From Prevotellaceae bacterium (lineage in GTDB: Bacteria > Bacteroidota > Bacteroidia > Bacteroidales > Bacteroidaceae), in assembly GCA_028723525.1 (NCBI GenBank), contig JAQYET010000023.1, positions 160,840-224,839 of the forward strand: 64,000 bases of DNA, given 5' to 3'. The position numbers and the translations under genes are program-made. The notes beneath the pieces are model-generated. The model searched no databases. It had not been told where the DNA came from and saw only the letters and a list, made by a program, of their open reading frames with translations. Shown here one piece after another: positions 1-8,787 of this stretch; the first letter of the stretch is position 1, and each line of letters starts with the position of its first letter.

Positions 1-156
1 TTGGCATGAAATGCGCAAATATTTCGCAATAAAATTTTATCGAAAAACAATAATTTAACACTACGAAACAATATCTTCCTCATTACACCTTATTATATAT
101 AGGGGCTTGGGGAGGCGATCAGCGCGGTGGAGACCGTGATGTAATAAACAACAAAA

Positions 157-182
157 GGGGAGTCCCGACTGCGGAACTCCCC
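157..182 (-). terminator. Intrinsic terminator
   Basis: GGGGAGT (157-163) and ACTCCCC (176-182) form a GC-rich hairpin. On the minus strand it is followed by TTTTGTTGT. It ends the candidate small RNA. Confidence 0.6.
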
Positions 183-509
183 ACTTAACCCTAACCGGTA
201 ATCAGACCTTTGAGCTGTACCGAATGTTTAATCGTTCTTTCTCACGACTGATAATCCGAGATAATCAGCGCATTCCCTGATGACCGATTGGGGTTTGGAA
301 ACAAAAAAAGAGGGCGATATGAATCTCTCACTTCGACCTCCTGAAAACTTCAGCGAGTGCAAGTCTTGCCTAAAGTAACAATGCAAAGCATCATAATAAT
401 AATGACAGCGACTCACTCCACGCCTATTCCAAAATCTAATAACATAATCTTTACCTTAAATCTATCAAACTACTAACCTATGAAAACTTTTCGATGTATC
501 CTCACGAAC
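157..509 (-). ncRNA. Candidate small non-coding transcript with promoter and two terminators
   Basis: On the minus strand a good Bacteroidetes promoter (-7 TATCTTTG at 516-523, TTG of the -33 box at 544-546, 20 bp apart) points left, giving a start near 509. About 170-200 nt downstream an imperfect hairpin (GAGGTCGA / TCGCCCTC, one mismatch) is followed by seven T at 312-306. A second hairpin (ACTCCCC pairing at 157-182) is followed by TTTTGTTG. The RNA would be about 200 or 350 nt long. The only frame of note inside is a GTG-started 62-residue frame (228-416) with no recognisable domain. I do not recognise the RNA family; 6S RNA or a leader are possible, but nothing seen proves it. Confidence 0.4.
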
Positions 510-515
510 ACGCTG

Positions 516-546
516 CAAAGATAATCAGTTTTTATGAATTGCGCAA
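516..546 (-). promoter_or_regulatory. Promoter of the left-edge minus-strand transcript
   Basis: On the minus strand TTGC (547-544 region) and TATCTTTG (523-516) are 20 bp apart, matching the Bacteroidetes housekeeping promoter. It lies downstream of the cysS stop and faces away from cysS. Confidence 0.6.
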
Positions 547-619
547 GAGTTAGTGTCAAAAAATGATGTTTTTTCACAAACATTTTGACATAAATCAACG
601 ATTAAGGTGTTATTTCTTT

Positions 620-2110
620 CTATTTGTTCAGAGTCCACGTTGCTCCGTCCTTGGTATCTTTCACTTCGAAACCGGCTGCGGCGAGGTCGTCGCGTATTCT
701 GTCGGAGGTGGTCCAGTCTTTCTCTGCCTTTGCCTTCGAGCGCAGCGACAGCACCATATCCACCACCTTTCCGTAGGCTTCTTCGCGCGCAGCATTGTTG
801 GTATCGCCGGCAACTTTCAGCCCGAGTATGTCGAAAGCGAAGAGGTGTATCACCTCCGACAGTTCCTTCAGGCATGCCTCGCAAATTGTTGCCTTGTGGT
901 CGAGAAGGGAGTTTATCACGTGACATGCTTCGAAGAGGTGGCTTATAACTATCTGTGTCTGCATGTCGTCGTTCATTGCGTCGTAGCATTTTTGACGCAA
1001 CTCCATGACCGTTTTCTCTGTTTGCGGGTCGCACTTTTCCGATACCGGCACGCGCTTGAGGTCTTTTATGCCCTGCATCAGGCGTTCCAGCCCTTTTTCG
1101 CTCGCCTTGAGTGCCTCGTTGGAGAAGTCAACCGTGCCGCGATAGTGCGCTCCGAGGATGAAGAAGCGTATCGTCATCGGACCGTAGGGCTGCTCAAGCG
1201 AGTCGTGGTTGCCGGTGAAGAACTGCTCGAGGGTGATGAAGTTGCCGAGCGACTTGCCCATTTTCTGCCCGTTGATGGTTATCATGTTGTTGTGCATCCA
1301 GTACTTAACCATATCGTTGCCCTGTGATGCCGTGGCCTGGGCAATCTCACATTCGTGGTGCGGAAAGACAAGATCCATGCCACCGCCGTGTATGTCGAAG
1401 TGGTCGCCGAGATACTTCCTGCCCATTGCCGTGCACTCACAGTGCCAGCCGGGGAAGCCTTCGCTCCACGGCGAACGCCAGCGCATGATGTGCCCCGGCT
1501 GTGCTTTCTTCCACAGTGCGAAATCCACTTGGTTGCGCTTCTCGCCCACTCCGTCGAGTTCGCGGGAGTTGTTTATGACGTCGTCGAGGTTGCGTCCGCT
1601 CAGTTTTCCGTATCTGTATGTCTTGTTATACTTCTCAATGTCGAAATAAACCGAGCCGTTGCTCTCGTAGGCATATCCGTTGTCGATGATGCGTTGCACC
1701 AGTTCCTGCTGTTCCAAGATGTGCCCCGTGGCATGCGGTTCTATCGAAGGCGGCAGCACGTTGAGCGCAGTCATCGCGTCGTGGTAGCGGTTGGTGTAGT
1801 GCTGTGCTATCTCCATAGGCTCGAGCTGCTCCAGTCTTGCCTTCTTCTCTATCTTGTCGTCGCCCTCATCGGCATCGTGTTCGAGGTGCCCCACGTCGGT
1901 TATGTTGCGCACATAGCGCACCTTATAGCCGAGATGTTTCAAGTATCTGAACAGTATGTCGAATGTTATTGCAGGGCGTGCGTGCCCCAGATGCGGGTCG
2001 CCATATACCGTCGGACCGCACACATACATTCCCACGTTGGGCGCATGAAGCGGTTCGAAACGTTCTTTCTGCCTGTGCAGGGTGTTGTAAATCAAAAAAG
2101 TCTGTTCCAT
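620..2110 (-). CDS. cysS: Cysteine--tRNA ligase
   Basis: Cytoplasmic class I aminoacyl-tRNA synthetase that charges tRNA-Cys. The 496-residue length is normal for bacterial CysRS. Visible motifs are the HIGH-type signature HLGH near residue 40, the KMSKS-type loop KMGKS at about 265, and the zinc ligands: Cys31 in YVCGPTVYG, the Cys in GWHCECTAM, and His/Cys in FPHHECEIA. The ATG at 2110 is preferred over a GTG two codons upstream. A TACCTTTG -7 box (2134-2141, minus strand) lies 24 bp before it, so the gene can be transcribed separately from the acyltransferase 130 bp upstream. Very secure. Confidence 0.97.
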   Translation of the reverse strand: MEQTFLIYNTLHRQKERFEPLHAPNVGMYVCGPTVYGDPHLGHARPAITFDILFRYLKHLGYKVRYVRNITDVGHLEHDADEGDDKIEKKARLEQLEPMEIAQHYTNRYHDAMTALNVLPPSIEPHATGHILEQQELVQRIIDNGYAYESNGSVYFDIEKYNKTYRYGKLSGRNLDDVINNSRELDGVGEKRNQVDFALWKKAQPGHIMRWRSPWSEGFPGWHCECTAMGRKYLGDHFDIHGGGMDLVFPHHECEIAQATASQGNDMVKYWMHNNMITINGQKMGKSLGNFITLEQFFTGNHDSLEQPYGPMTIRFFILGAHYRGTVDFSNEALKASEKGLERLMQGIKDLKRVPVSEKCDPQTEKTVMELRQKCYDAMNDDMQTQIVISHLFEACHVINSLLDHKATICEACLKELSEVIHLFAFDILGLKVAGDTNNAAREEAYGKVVDMVLSLRSKAKAEKDWTTSDRIRDDLAAAGFEVKDTKDGATWTLNK

Positions 2111-2240
2111 TGTCACTGTTGTTTATTGGTTTGCAAAGGTAATAAAAATATAATGAAGAATAGTAACGGATTGTTGTTTTTTATTCATCTTAACAAGCTG
2201 CGAGGCTGTTGTATAGACTGAAAAGAGGTCGCTGCAGACG

Positions 2241-3176
2241 TCAGTTCACCACTTTCTCCCTGCCGAAGAGGAAAGGAGAGATGCGGAGCAGGTCTGAGGC
2301 GTGCCCGATGAGCAGGCTGCCGAGAGTGGCAACGGTCACGGTGACAACGCAGAAGGAGATGCCTGTGGGGTCGAAAGAGATGAAAAACGGTTGGTAGAGT
2401 TTGGACAGTGCGGTGAATACAGGTGAGAAAAGCAGGAGCAGGAGGGTGTTTCTGCCCACCGAAAGAAGCGGACGGCGGACTCGGGGACCCGTCAGTCGGT
2501 ATATATATAATATGAAAGAGGTCATGAAAAAGACTATCGCCATGCCGCCAATCGTGGCGCGGTCAAGCTGTGAAGGCATGAACATGGCTGTCAGCAGAAC
2601 CGGGAACAATGCCCACCATGCGGGATGAAACACTTCGACAAACCGCCTGCCCGACACACTTACAGCCGCGCCTGCCATGAAATACATCGCGTTGGGGAGG
2701 CTCATCAGACTGCAAAAGGCTGCCGACAAGCACCCTGCCACGGCAACGAGAAGCCGGAACGTGGGTTTTAAAGCCGTGATACGCATGGAGAAGAAATACA
2801 ACAGGGAGCACAGCATCCACGTATGCAGATACCAATAGGGACCGAGCGGATGCAGAAAAAGCTTGTCGAGAAGGAGCGTCGGGGTGAGATTGTCTATGTG
2901 TTCGCGTATCGGCAACACTGCCGCCATTGCCACATAGCCGGTCTCCATCACAAGATATGGAACGAATATCCACAGCATCGACCGCAGGAATGTTCCCGTC
3001 GCCTTGTCGGTATTGCACAGAAATCCCGACACGAGGAGGAACGCCGGCATGTGGAAAGTATATACAAACTGCTTCGCCACGGCGTATGTGTCGCCGACAT
3101 ACACGATGTGGAACGTTATCATCAGCAGTATCAGAACACACCGCAAGAAGTCAATCTCTTCCAATCTCCGTTTCAT
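2241..3176 (-). CDS. Acyltransferase family 3 membrane protein
   Basis: Integral membrane protein of 311 residues with about ten hydrophobic segments. The N-terminal EEIDFLRCVLILLMITFH and the later FHMPAFLLVSGFL are characteristic of the Acyltransferase_3 (OafA/NodX-like) family, where the first membrane-border His takes part in acyl transfer. Members O-acetylate or otherwise acylate surface polysaccharides. It lies 46 bp after a glycosyltransferase of the same strand, so cell-envelope glycan modification is the likely role. The exact acceptor cannot be told. The family call is firm, the substrate is not. Confidence 0.85.
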   Translation of the reverse strand: MKRRLEEIDFLRCVLILLMITFHIVYVGDTYAVAKQFVYTFHMPAFLLVSGFLCNTDKATGTFLRSMLWIFVPYLVMETGYVAMAAVLPIREHIDNLTPTLLLDKLFLHPLGPYWYLHTWMLCSLLYFFSMRITALKPTFRLLVAVAGCLSAAFCSLMSLPNAMYFMAGAAVSVSGRRFVEVFHPAWWALFPVLLTAMFMPSQLDRATIGGMAIVFFMTSFILYIYRLTGPRVRRPLLSVGRNTLLLLLFSPVFTALSKLYQPFFISFDPTGISFCVVTVTVATLGSLLIGHASDLLRISPFLFGREKVVN

Positions 3177-3222
3177 CTGCCTATCATTATGCTTGACATC
3201 TCCCTTTGGGAACGCCCGGACC

Positions 3223-4269
3223 TCACTTCAGGAACTCCTCCACCCTACCGGCGATTTGCTCCGGCGTGATACTGTTAAGGCAGGCATAGTCGCCGCGCAA
3301 ACACGGGGCATTGCCGAATATGCTGCACGGGCGGCACGGCATTTCCACCTGCACGATGCTTGACTCCGGCTGATTCCAGCCCTTGAAGCCGGCAAGCGTG
3401 TGAGTGGCTCCCCACACACTGACCACCGGTGTGGCAACAAGCGATGCGAGGTGCATGTTCGCACTGTCCATTGAAAGCATCACGTCGAGGTGGCTCATGA
3501 GTATAAGTTCGTGGCGGAAGCCTTGCACCATGTGCGGCACAACCGAGCAATCGGGCAGCAGGGCAGCCCATTCCTTCATCACCTTCAGTTCTTTCACCCC
3601 TCCGCCAAACAGGAATATGCGTGCCGCGGGGTGGCTCTTGAGCAATAGTTTTACAGCCTCAAGGGTCTTTTCCTTGGGATATACCTTGCCTTCGTGGGCG
3701 GCAAACGGAGCGATGCCAATCCACTTCTGCCCTTCCTTTTTCTCGCCTACCGCCCCGGCAATCTCGCCTAACGGACCGCCCTCGGGCGGGAAAACGGAAG
3801 CGAAGTCGAGCCTCACCGGATAACCCAGACGCTCCAACACATCGGCATATTTCTCGAAAGACGACTTCTGTTGCACAAGTCGCTTGTCGTTCTTCCTTGT
3901 CAGTTCTCTCCTGCCCCGGCGGTTCTTGTCGATGTGTTCCACGCGATAACGCGCCGCACTGAACCTCATGCGGAGGTAGCGTGAACGCAACACGTCGTGG
4001 AAGTCGGCAACGGCGGTGAAGTTCTTTGCCGCCAACCGCCGAAAAAGAGCATTCAGACCCTTTATGCCATGATAATCCTTAGTGAAGTCGGCACCCATAA
4101 ATCCCACGTTAGGAGCAATCCCTTCGAACAGCGGGCGCATGAAAGAGCGGCTCAGCACGGTGATGCGCAGGTCGGGATATTGCCGTGCAAGCGAACTCAC
4201 CACGGGCACAGTCATTGCCACATCGCCAAGTGCAGAGAACCTTATTATTAAGATATGTTCGGTTCGCAT
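3223..4269 (-). CDS. Glycosyltransferase family 9 (heptosyltransferase-like)
   Basis: A 348-residue GT-B fold protein of the ADP-heptose:LPS heptosyltransferase family. Evidence is the N-terminal ILIIRFSALGDVAMTVP and the C-terminal half motif SMDSANMHLASLVATPVVS followed by WGATH, which in this family binds the sugar nucleotide. It probably adds a sugar to the lipopolysaccharide core at the inner membrane. The C-terminus carries four cysteines (CRPC, then two more within 20 residues), a pattern that may bind metal. Only 5 bp separate it from the upstream DUF4254 gene, so the two are almost surely cotranscribed. The donor sugar is not established. Confidence 0.88.
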   Translation of the reverse strand: MRTEHILIIRFSALGDVAMTVPVVSSLARQYPDLRITVLSRSFMRPLFEGIAPNVGFMGADFTKDYHGIKGLNALFRRLAAKNFTAVADFHDVLRSRYLRMRFSAARYRVEHIDKNRRGRRELTRKNDKRLVQQKSSFEKYADVLERLGYPVRLDFASVFPPEGGPLGEIAGAVGEKKEGQKWIGIAPFAAHEGKVYPKEKTLEAVKLLLKSHPAARIFLFGGGVKELKVMKEWAALLPDCSVVPHMVQGFRHELILMSHLDVMLSMDSANMHLASLVATPVVSVWGATHTLAGFKGWNQPESSIVQVEMPCRPCSIFGNAPCLRGDYACLNSITPEQIAGRVEEFLK

Positions 4270-4274
4270 CGGTT

Positions 4275-4880
4275 CTATTTCTTGCCGTAGAGCACAGGAT
4301 TGGTGGCAGGGTCGTTATACATCTTCATCTGCCTGTAAACCTTCATGTACTTCCTTCCTGCCTCGATGTCTTCGAGAAGCTGGTCGATTGCAGCCGACAA
4401 GTCGGCCTGCTGTTCCTTGAGCACGTCCAACTTCTGCGCGCACACCGCCCTATGCTCCTCCGAAGCATCATCACGGCGTGCCTGTTCGTTCATGTGGTAT
4501 ATCTTCAGTGCGAGTATGCTGAGGCGGTCTATCGCCCAAGCCGGGCTCTCGGTGTTCAGCCTTGCGTCTTCAAGAGGTTTCACCTCGTTGTACTTCTGAC
4601 GGAAAAAACTGTCGATTTGCTCCACAAGGTCGGTTCTGTCCTGATTGCTCTTGTCGATGCGTCGCTTGAGAGTCAACGCCTCGGCAGGGTCGATTGCCGG
4701 GTCGCGTATTATGTCTTCATAATGCCACTGCACGGTGTCAATCCAGCACTTCAGATAGAGTCTGTTCGCGATAGAGTCGTGTTCGTATGGGTTGTTGATT
4801 GGAGTATCAACGCTGTCGGCAACATGGTAGTCCCTGATTGCCTTGTCGAAAATCTCGTTACATAGTTGTGTAAATGACAT
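4275..4880 (-). CDS. DUF4254 domain protein
   Basis: Soluble, highly charged 201-residue protein without signal peptide or membrane segment, largely helical by composition, matching the DUF4254 family found mainly in Bacteroidetes. Its function is unknown. It is the first gene of a minus-strand unit with the family 9 glycosyltransferase 5 bp downstream, which suggests a role linked to envelope glycan synthesis (inference). A -7 box TAAATTTG (4905-4912) with TTTG 19 bp upstream (4932-4935) gives a leader of about 20 nt to the ATG at 4880. Confidence 0.8.
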   Translation of the reverse strand: MSFTQLCNEIFDKAIRDYHVADSVDTPINNPYEHDSIANRLYLKCWIDTVQWHYEDIIRDPAIDPAEALTLKRRIDKSNQDRTDLVEQIDSFFRQKYNEVKPLEDARLNTESPAWAIDRLSILALKIYHMNEQARRDDASEEHRAVCAQKLDVLKEQQADLSAAIDQLLEDIEAGRKYMKVYRQMKMYNDPATNPVLYGKK

Positions 4881-4904
4881 TTGGTGTTTTCTTTAGATTT
4901 GATG

Positions 4905-4935
4905 CAAATTTAAATGTTTATTTTTAAACGGCAAA
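4905..4935 (-). promoter_or_regulatory. Promoter of the DUF4254-glycosyltransferase unit
   Basis: Minus-strand TTTG (4935-4932) and TAAATTTG (4912-4905) with a 19-bp spacer. This fits the Bacteroidetes consensus and sits just upstream of the 4880 start. Confidence 0.65.
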
Positions 4936-5014
4936 GTTTTTCGGCAAAAACATCAAAAAACCTGCACACATGGGGGTGTCGTGTGCAATATATGGTGTTT
5001 TTTTCATTGAAATA

Positions 5015-5046
5015 TTTGCACAAATGAATAAAAAGTTGTTTCTTTG
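5015..5046 (+). promoter_or_regulatory. Promoter of acpP
   Basis: TTTG (5015-5018) and TTTCTTTG (5039-5046) are 20 bp apart. The -7 box differs from TAnnTTTG at the A. The start would be near 5053, about 47 nt before the acpP ATG. Confidence 0.5.
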
Positions 5047-5099
5047 CAGCCGATTTTTAAATATTAAGTGAATATTATTAACATTAAAACATTACAGTT

Positions 5100-5336
5100 A
5101 TGTCAGAAATTGAATCTAAAGTAAGAGACATTATCGTTGAGAAACTCGGTGTAAACGAGGAGGAAGTTAAACCGGAAGCAAGTTTCACAAACGACCTTGG
5201 TGCAGACTCTTTGGATACAGTAGAGTTGATTATGGAGTTCGAGAAGGAGTTCAACATCTCTATTCCCGACGACCAAGCTGAGAAAATCAGCACGGTGGGC
5301 GATGCTATCGCATACATCGAGAACAACCAGAAATAA
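5100..5336 (+). CDS. acpP: Acyl carrier protein
   Basis: Small acidic 78-residue carrier of fatty acyl chains in type II fatty acid synthesis. The phosphopantetheine attachment site is Ser37 in [10 protein letters not shown], followed by the usual helix [13 protein letters not shown]. Length and sequence are typical. It is followed by fabF and rnc, a widely conserved order. The 160-bp gap to fabF holds a long inverted repeat that may set relative expression. Confidence 0.98.
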   Translation: MSEIESKVRDIIVEKLGVNEEEVKPEASFTNDLGADSLDTVELIMEFEKEFNISIPDDQAEKISTVGDAIAYIENNQK

Positions 5337-5352
5337 GATTATTTTTAATCAT

Positions 5353-5431
5353 ATTGATAATTGGTAATTGGCACTTTACATTTCATCTGTACAGTCATTT
5401 TGCGGCGTTGTGCCAATTATCAATTATCAAT
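5353..5431. repeat. 22-bp inverted repeat between acpP and fabF
   Basis: The 22 bases at 5353-5374 and at 5410-5431 are reverse complements with one mismatch, around a 35-nt loop. The arms are AT-rich (TTGATAATTGGTAATTGGC type). A single arm of the same sequence occurs near 23896. There is no T-run after it, so a partial attenuator, an mRNA stabiliser or a dispersed repeat are all possible. Confidence 0.6.
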
Positions 5432-5497
5432 AATGTAGGTACTCACAGGCATATCGCATGTTCAGAGTGCCCACTTTTCAATCATTATTTTCAATAA

Positions 5498-6760
5498 ATG
5501 GAGTTAAAAAGAGTTGTCGTGACGGGGCTGGGAGCCGTAACACCGGTGGGACTGAATCCTGAAGAAACATGGAACAGCCTGCTGGAGGGAAAGAGTGGCG
5601 CAGCACCTATCACCAGTTTCGATACCTCCAAGTTCAAAACACATTTTGCTTGCGAAGTGAAGGGGCTTGATGTAAACCAGTACATCGACCGCAAAGAAGC
5701 GCGCAAGCTCGACCGTTACACACAGTTGGCACTCATCAGTGCCACACAAGCGGTGGAAGACAGCGGCATGAACTTGGAGACGGTAGATAAAGACAGGATT
5801 GGAGTAGTGTTCGGAGTAGGCATCGGAGGTATAAAAACCTTTCAGGATGAAGTAATCTACTACGGGCAGAATTTCGAAAACGGACCGAAGTTCGGACCGT
5901 TCTTCATCCCCAAGATGATTAGCGACATCGCTGCCGGACACATTTCCATCAAATACGGATTTCACGGTCCTAACTACGCAACGACAAGCGCATGCGCATC
6001 TTCCACCAATGCCATAGCCGACGCTTTCAACCTAATCCGCCTCGGCAAGGCAAACATCATCGTTGCAGGAGGAGCGGAAGCAGCAATCTGCGAGTGCGGA
6101 GTGGGAGGCTTCAACGCCATGCACGCGCTCTCCACACGCAACGACTCTCCGGAGACTGCGAGCCGTCCGTTCAGCGCAAGTCGCGACGGATTTGTCATGG
6201 CAGAGGGTGCCGGATGCTTCATTCTCGAAGAACTGGAACACGCAAAGGCACGCGGAGCGAAGATTTATGCAGAGATGGTGGGCGAAGGAATGAGCGGAGA
6301 CGCACATCACATCACTGCCTCACATCCCGAAGGTCTTGGCGCAAAACTCGTTATGCAGAATGCTCTGAACGACGCAAATCTCACACCTGAAGACGTGGAT
6401 TACATCAACGTGCACGGCACATCGACCCCTGTGGGCGACATTTCGGAGGTGAAAGCAATAAAGGATGTGTTCGGCGACGCAGCCTACAAGCTGAACATAA
6501 GTTCCACAAAGTCAATGACCGGACACCTGCTCGGTGCTGCCGGCGCAGTGGAAGCTATGGTAGCGGTGCTCGCTGTGCGTGATAACATCGTGCCGCCGAC
6601 AATAAACCACAGCGAGGATGATAATGACGAGGAAATAGACTACAGCCTGAATTTCACATTCAACAAGGCACAGAAGCGCGAAGTGCGCGCCGCAATGAGC
6701 AACACTTTCGGCTTCGGCGGACACAACGCCTGCGTTATTTTCAAGAAGTATGCTGAGTAA
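5498..6760 (+). CDS. fabF: 3-oxoacyl-ACP synthase II
   Basis: Condensing enzyme that elongates acyl-ACP with malonyl-ACP (KAS II), 420 residues, cytoplasmic. The catalytic triad is visible: Cys166 in TTSACASSTNA, His in NVHGTSTPVGD (about 307) and His in SMTGHLLGAAGA (about 344). The C-terminal NTFGFGGHNACVIF is typical. The last 11 bp overlap rnc, so the two are translationally coupled. Confidence 0.97.
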   Translation: MELKRVVVTGLGAVTPVGLNPEETWNSLLEGKSGAAPITSFDTSKFKTHFACEVKGLDVNQYIDRKEARKLDRYTQLALISATQAVEDSGMNLETVDKDRIGVVFGVGIGGIKTFQDEVIYYGQNFENGPKFGPFFIPKMISDIAAGHISIKYGFHGPNYATTSACASSTNAIADAFNLIRLGKANIIVAGGAEAAICECGVGGFNAMHALSTRNDSPETASRPFSASRDGFVMAEGAGCFILEELEHAKARGAKIYAEMVGEGMSGDAHHITASHPEGLGAKLVMQNALNDANLTPEDVDYINVHGTSTPVGDISEVKAIKDVFGDAAYKLNISSTKSMTGHLLGAAGAVEAMVAVLAVRDNIVPPTINHSEDDNDEEIDYSLNFTFNKAQKREVRAAMSNTFGFGGHNACVIFKKYAE

Positions 6761-7799
6761 TCTCATCGACAGAATTAAACTCCCTTTCCGCAAGGAGAAG
6801 GAGTTTTTTTTGGCTTTATACGACATCGTCGGCTTCTATCCGCACAACATAGACATTTACAAGACGGCACTGATGCACAAGAGCATGCGCAGCCGCAACG
6901 AGAAAGGGCGACCGGTGAACAACGAAAGGCTGGAGTTCCTTGGCGACGCCGTGCTCGACTCGGTGGTGGGACACATCGTGTTCAACCACTTCCCGGGCAA
7001 ACGCGAGGGCTTTCTCACCAACACCCGCTCGAAGATTGTGCAGCGGGAAACGCTCAACCGACTTGCAGAGGAAATGGGCATCAACCGTTTGATACAGTCA
7101 TCCTGCGCCAATACGAGCCACAACAGTCACATGGGCGGCAACGCTTTCGAGGCTCTCGTGGGCGCGATTTACCTCGACCGGGGCTACAATGCCTGCATGC
7201 GCTTCATGGAAAAACAGGTGTTGGCACAACTCATCAACATCGACAAGGTGGCGTATAAGGAGGTGAACTTCAAGTCGAAACTGATAGAGTGGAGCCAGAA
7301 AAACAGAATTCGACTGGAGTTCCGGCTACTAAGCAGCGAAAAAGACAAGGACGGCAACCCCACATTCTGCTACAAAACGGTGCTCGAAGGCATAGACGGC
7401 GACATGGGCAGGGGATATTCAAAGAAAGAGAGCCAGCAGCTGGCAAGCCGGCTGACGATGAACAGACTGAGGAAGCAACCTAAGTTCATAGATGCCGTGT
7501 TCGCAGCAAAGTCGGCACGAACAAAAATGGAGGAGATGCCCGTAGGAGTGCTGGAGCGTGAGGCAAAGCAAGATTTCATCATCTCCGACACCAACGACAG
7601 GGCACGTCAAGACGCTCCGGAGGACTTCCGCGAGGACATGACAGCAACGGCGCAGGCTGCCGACGACGAGCGCAGACTGCCCCGCAGCGGGGAAAGGGAA
7701 GACGAATTCGACCTCTCCGACGTGCGCATCAAAGACCGAGAGGAGTCTTACGAGGAAATAATTGCGGCAGCCGAAGCGTCTGCATTTGCAGAGAACTGA
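6750..7799 (+). CDS. rnc: Ribonuclease III with long C-terminal extension
   Basis: Cleaves double-stranded RNA in rRNA and mRNA processing. The nuclease signature NNERLEFLGDAVLDSVVG lies near residues 57-74 and a second acidic site GGNAFEALVGAIYLDRG near 130-146. A double-stranded RNA-binding domain covers about 175-245 (SKLIEWSQKNRIRLEF to QQLASRLTMNRLR). The protein has 349 residues against about 230 in most bacteria. The extra 100 residues are highly charged, probably disordered, with many Glu, Asp and Arg. It starts inside the end of fabF. Confidence 0.95.
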   Translation: MLSNLIDRIKLPFRKEKEFFLALYDIVGFYPHNIDIYKTALMHKSMRSRNEKGRPVNNERLEFLGDAVLDSVVGHIVFNHFPGKREGFLTNTRSKIVQRETLNRLAEEMGINRLIQSSCANTSHNSHMGGNAFEALVGAIYLDRGYNACMRFMEKQVLAQLINIDKVAYKEVNFKSKLIEWSQKNRIRLEFRLLSSEKDKDGNPTFCYKTVLEGIDGDMGRGYSKKESQQLASRLTMNRLRKQPKFIDAVFAAKSARTKMEEMPVGVLEREAKQDFIISDTNDRARQDAPEDFREDMTATAQAADDERRLPRSGEREDEFDLSDVRIKDREESYEEIIAAAEASAFAEN

Positions 7800-7870
7800 C
7801 AGCCGGAATATATGCTTTCAGCAGGCAGTAAGCCACAAAACAATCTCTCATAACACATATTCAAGAAAAC

Positions 7871-7951
7871 AAAACCGCCGAATTTGCAAAGTAAAATCGG
7901 CGGTTTTGCTTACCAATTTCGGCGATTTTACACGGCAATATCGCCGAAATT
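7871..7951. repeat. Phased 22-bp palindrome array, copy 1 (4 units)
   Basis: Four 15-bp units of the form WWWW-TCGSCGA-WWWW (with minor changes) start at 7871, 7893, 7915 and 7937. They are separated by 7-bp spacers GCAAAGT, GCTTACC and ACACGGC, so the period is exactly 22 bp. The array lies in the 352-bp gap between rnc and the next gene. Apart from this array and a promoter, nothing else was seen in that gap. Confidence 0.85.
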
Positions 7952-8084
7952 ACTTTATCACACAGCATATCTGCCGATGAGATAGTTGTCTTAACGGTGG
8001 GCAGAAGGCGGCAAACAATAGTTAAATACCTGTTTGTCACGTTAAAAAAAATCGCACCTGCCTTATGCCATATAGATTTTTCCG

Positions 8085-8092
8085 TATATTTG
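8085..8092 (+). promoter_or_regulatory. -7 box upstream of the 8152 gene
   Basis: TATATTTG fits TAnnTTTG; no clear -33 box was seen. It gives a start near 8099 and supports the ATG at 8152 over longer frames. Confidence 0.45.
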
Positions 8093-8151
8093 CACCTGAT
8101 AAAATTCAGCCCACATCTGTTGGGAATTTAACATTACCTACGTTTATTGAA

Positions 8152-8745
8152 ATGAAGAACATTATCTTTACGGCAGCAATCGCGCTGCTCACGGCAGTGC
8201 CGGCAATGGCTCAGAACAACGGCGAAACAACCGAGAAACCGGTGAGGAACATATCGGCAGAGATATTAGGACCGTCAAACCTGATTGGAATACACTATGA
8301 CAGCCGCATCGAGGGAAACCGCGGCTGGGGCTACTCGGCAGGACTGGCATGGGGATATTCCAATTCGAGCACTCTGTTTAACGCCGCCGAGCAATACAAC
8401 ATCGTGTCGTTCGTGCCGCGCGCCAACTACCTTGTGGGCAAGAAGAGCAGCAAACTGGAACTGGGCTTCGGCATCAACATCGGTTTCCTGACCGGCAAAA
8501 CGGAGTATGATATGGTTCGCATGATAGAGAAAGACGGCGTCATGCAGTGGGAATATGCCGGTCATGTGAAGGAGCACAGGGACATCATCACATACTATCT
8601 ATTCGGCAACATAGGCTACCGCCTGCAGCCTTCCAAAGGCTTCACACTGCGCGCCGGCGTCTCACCATCATTCGGTTTCGGGGGCAGTCACACAATAGAT
8701 GCCTTATACCTGATACCCTACATAAGTTTCGGAAAGTCGTTCTGA
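8152..8745 (+). CDS. Small outer-membrane beta-barrel-like protein
   Basis: A 197-residue exported protein. The signal peptide is MKNIIFTAAIALLTAVPAMA with cleavage before QNNGE. The mature part has alternating aromatic/Gly-rich strands (GWGYSAGLAWGYSNS, NYLVGKKSSKLELGFG, GFTLRAGVSPSFGFGG) and ends in YISFGKSF, with a terminal Phe as in outer-membrane barrels. It is probably an 8-strand barrel of unknown function. The ATG at 8152 was chosen because a -7 box lies at 8085-8092 and the signal peptide starts there. It is flanked by the repeat array upstream and a broken BRO gene downstream. Confidence 0.75.
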   Translation: MKNIIFTAAIALLTAVPAMAQNNGETTEKPVRNISAEILGPSNLIGIHYDSRIEGNRGWGYSAGLAWGYSNSSTLFNAAEQYNIVSFVPRANYLVGKKSSKLELGFGINIGFLTGKTEYDMVRMIEKDGVMQWEYAGHVKEHRDIITYYLFGNIGYRLQPSKGFTLRAGVSPSFGFGGSHTIDALYLIPYISFGKSF

Positions 8746-8787
8746 CAGCCAAGTCCAATAGTTTGCAAACTCATTTGAGTGATTATA

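Noticed and set aside
228-416. 62-residue minus-strand frame at the left edge
   Set aside because: GTG start, unusual composition and no domain; it lies in a probable small RNA. Kept only as part of that transcript.
563-1327. Long plus-strand frames opposite cysS (563-1327, 1355-2221)
   Set aside because: Antisense to cysS, with typical shadow composition and no promoter.
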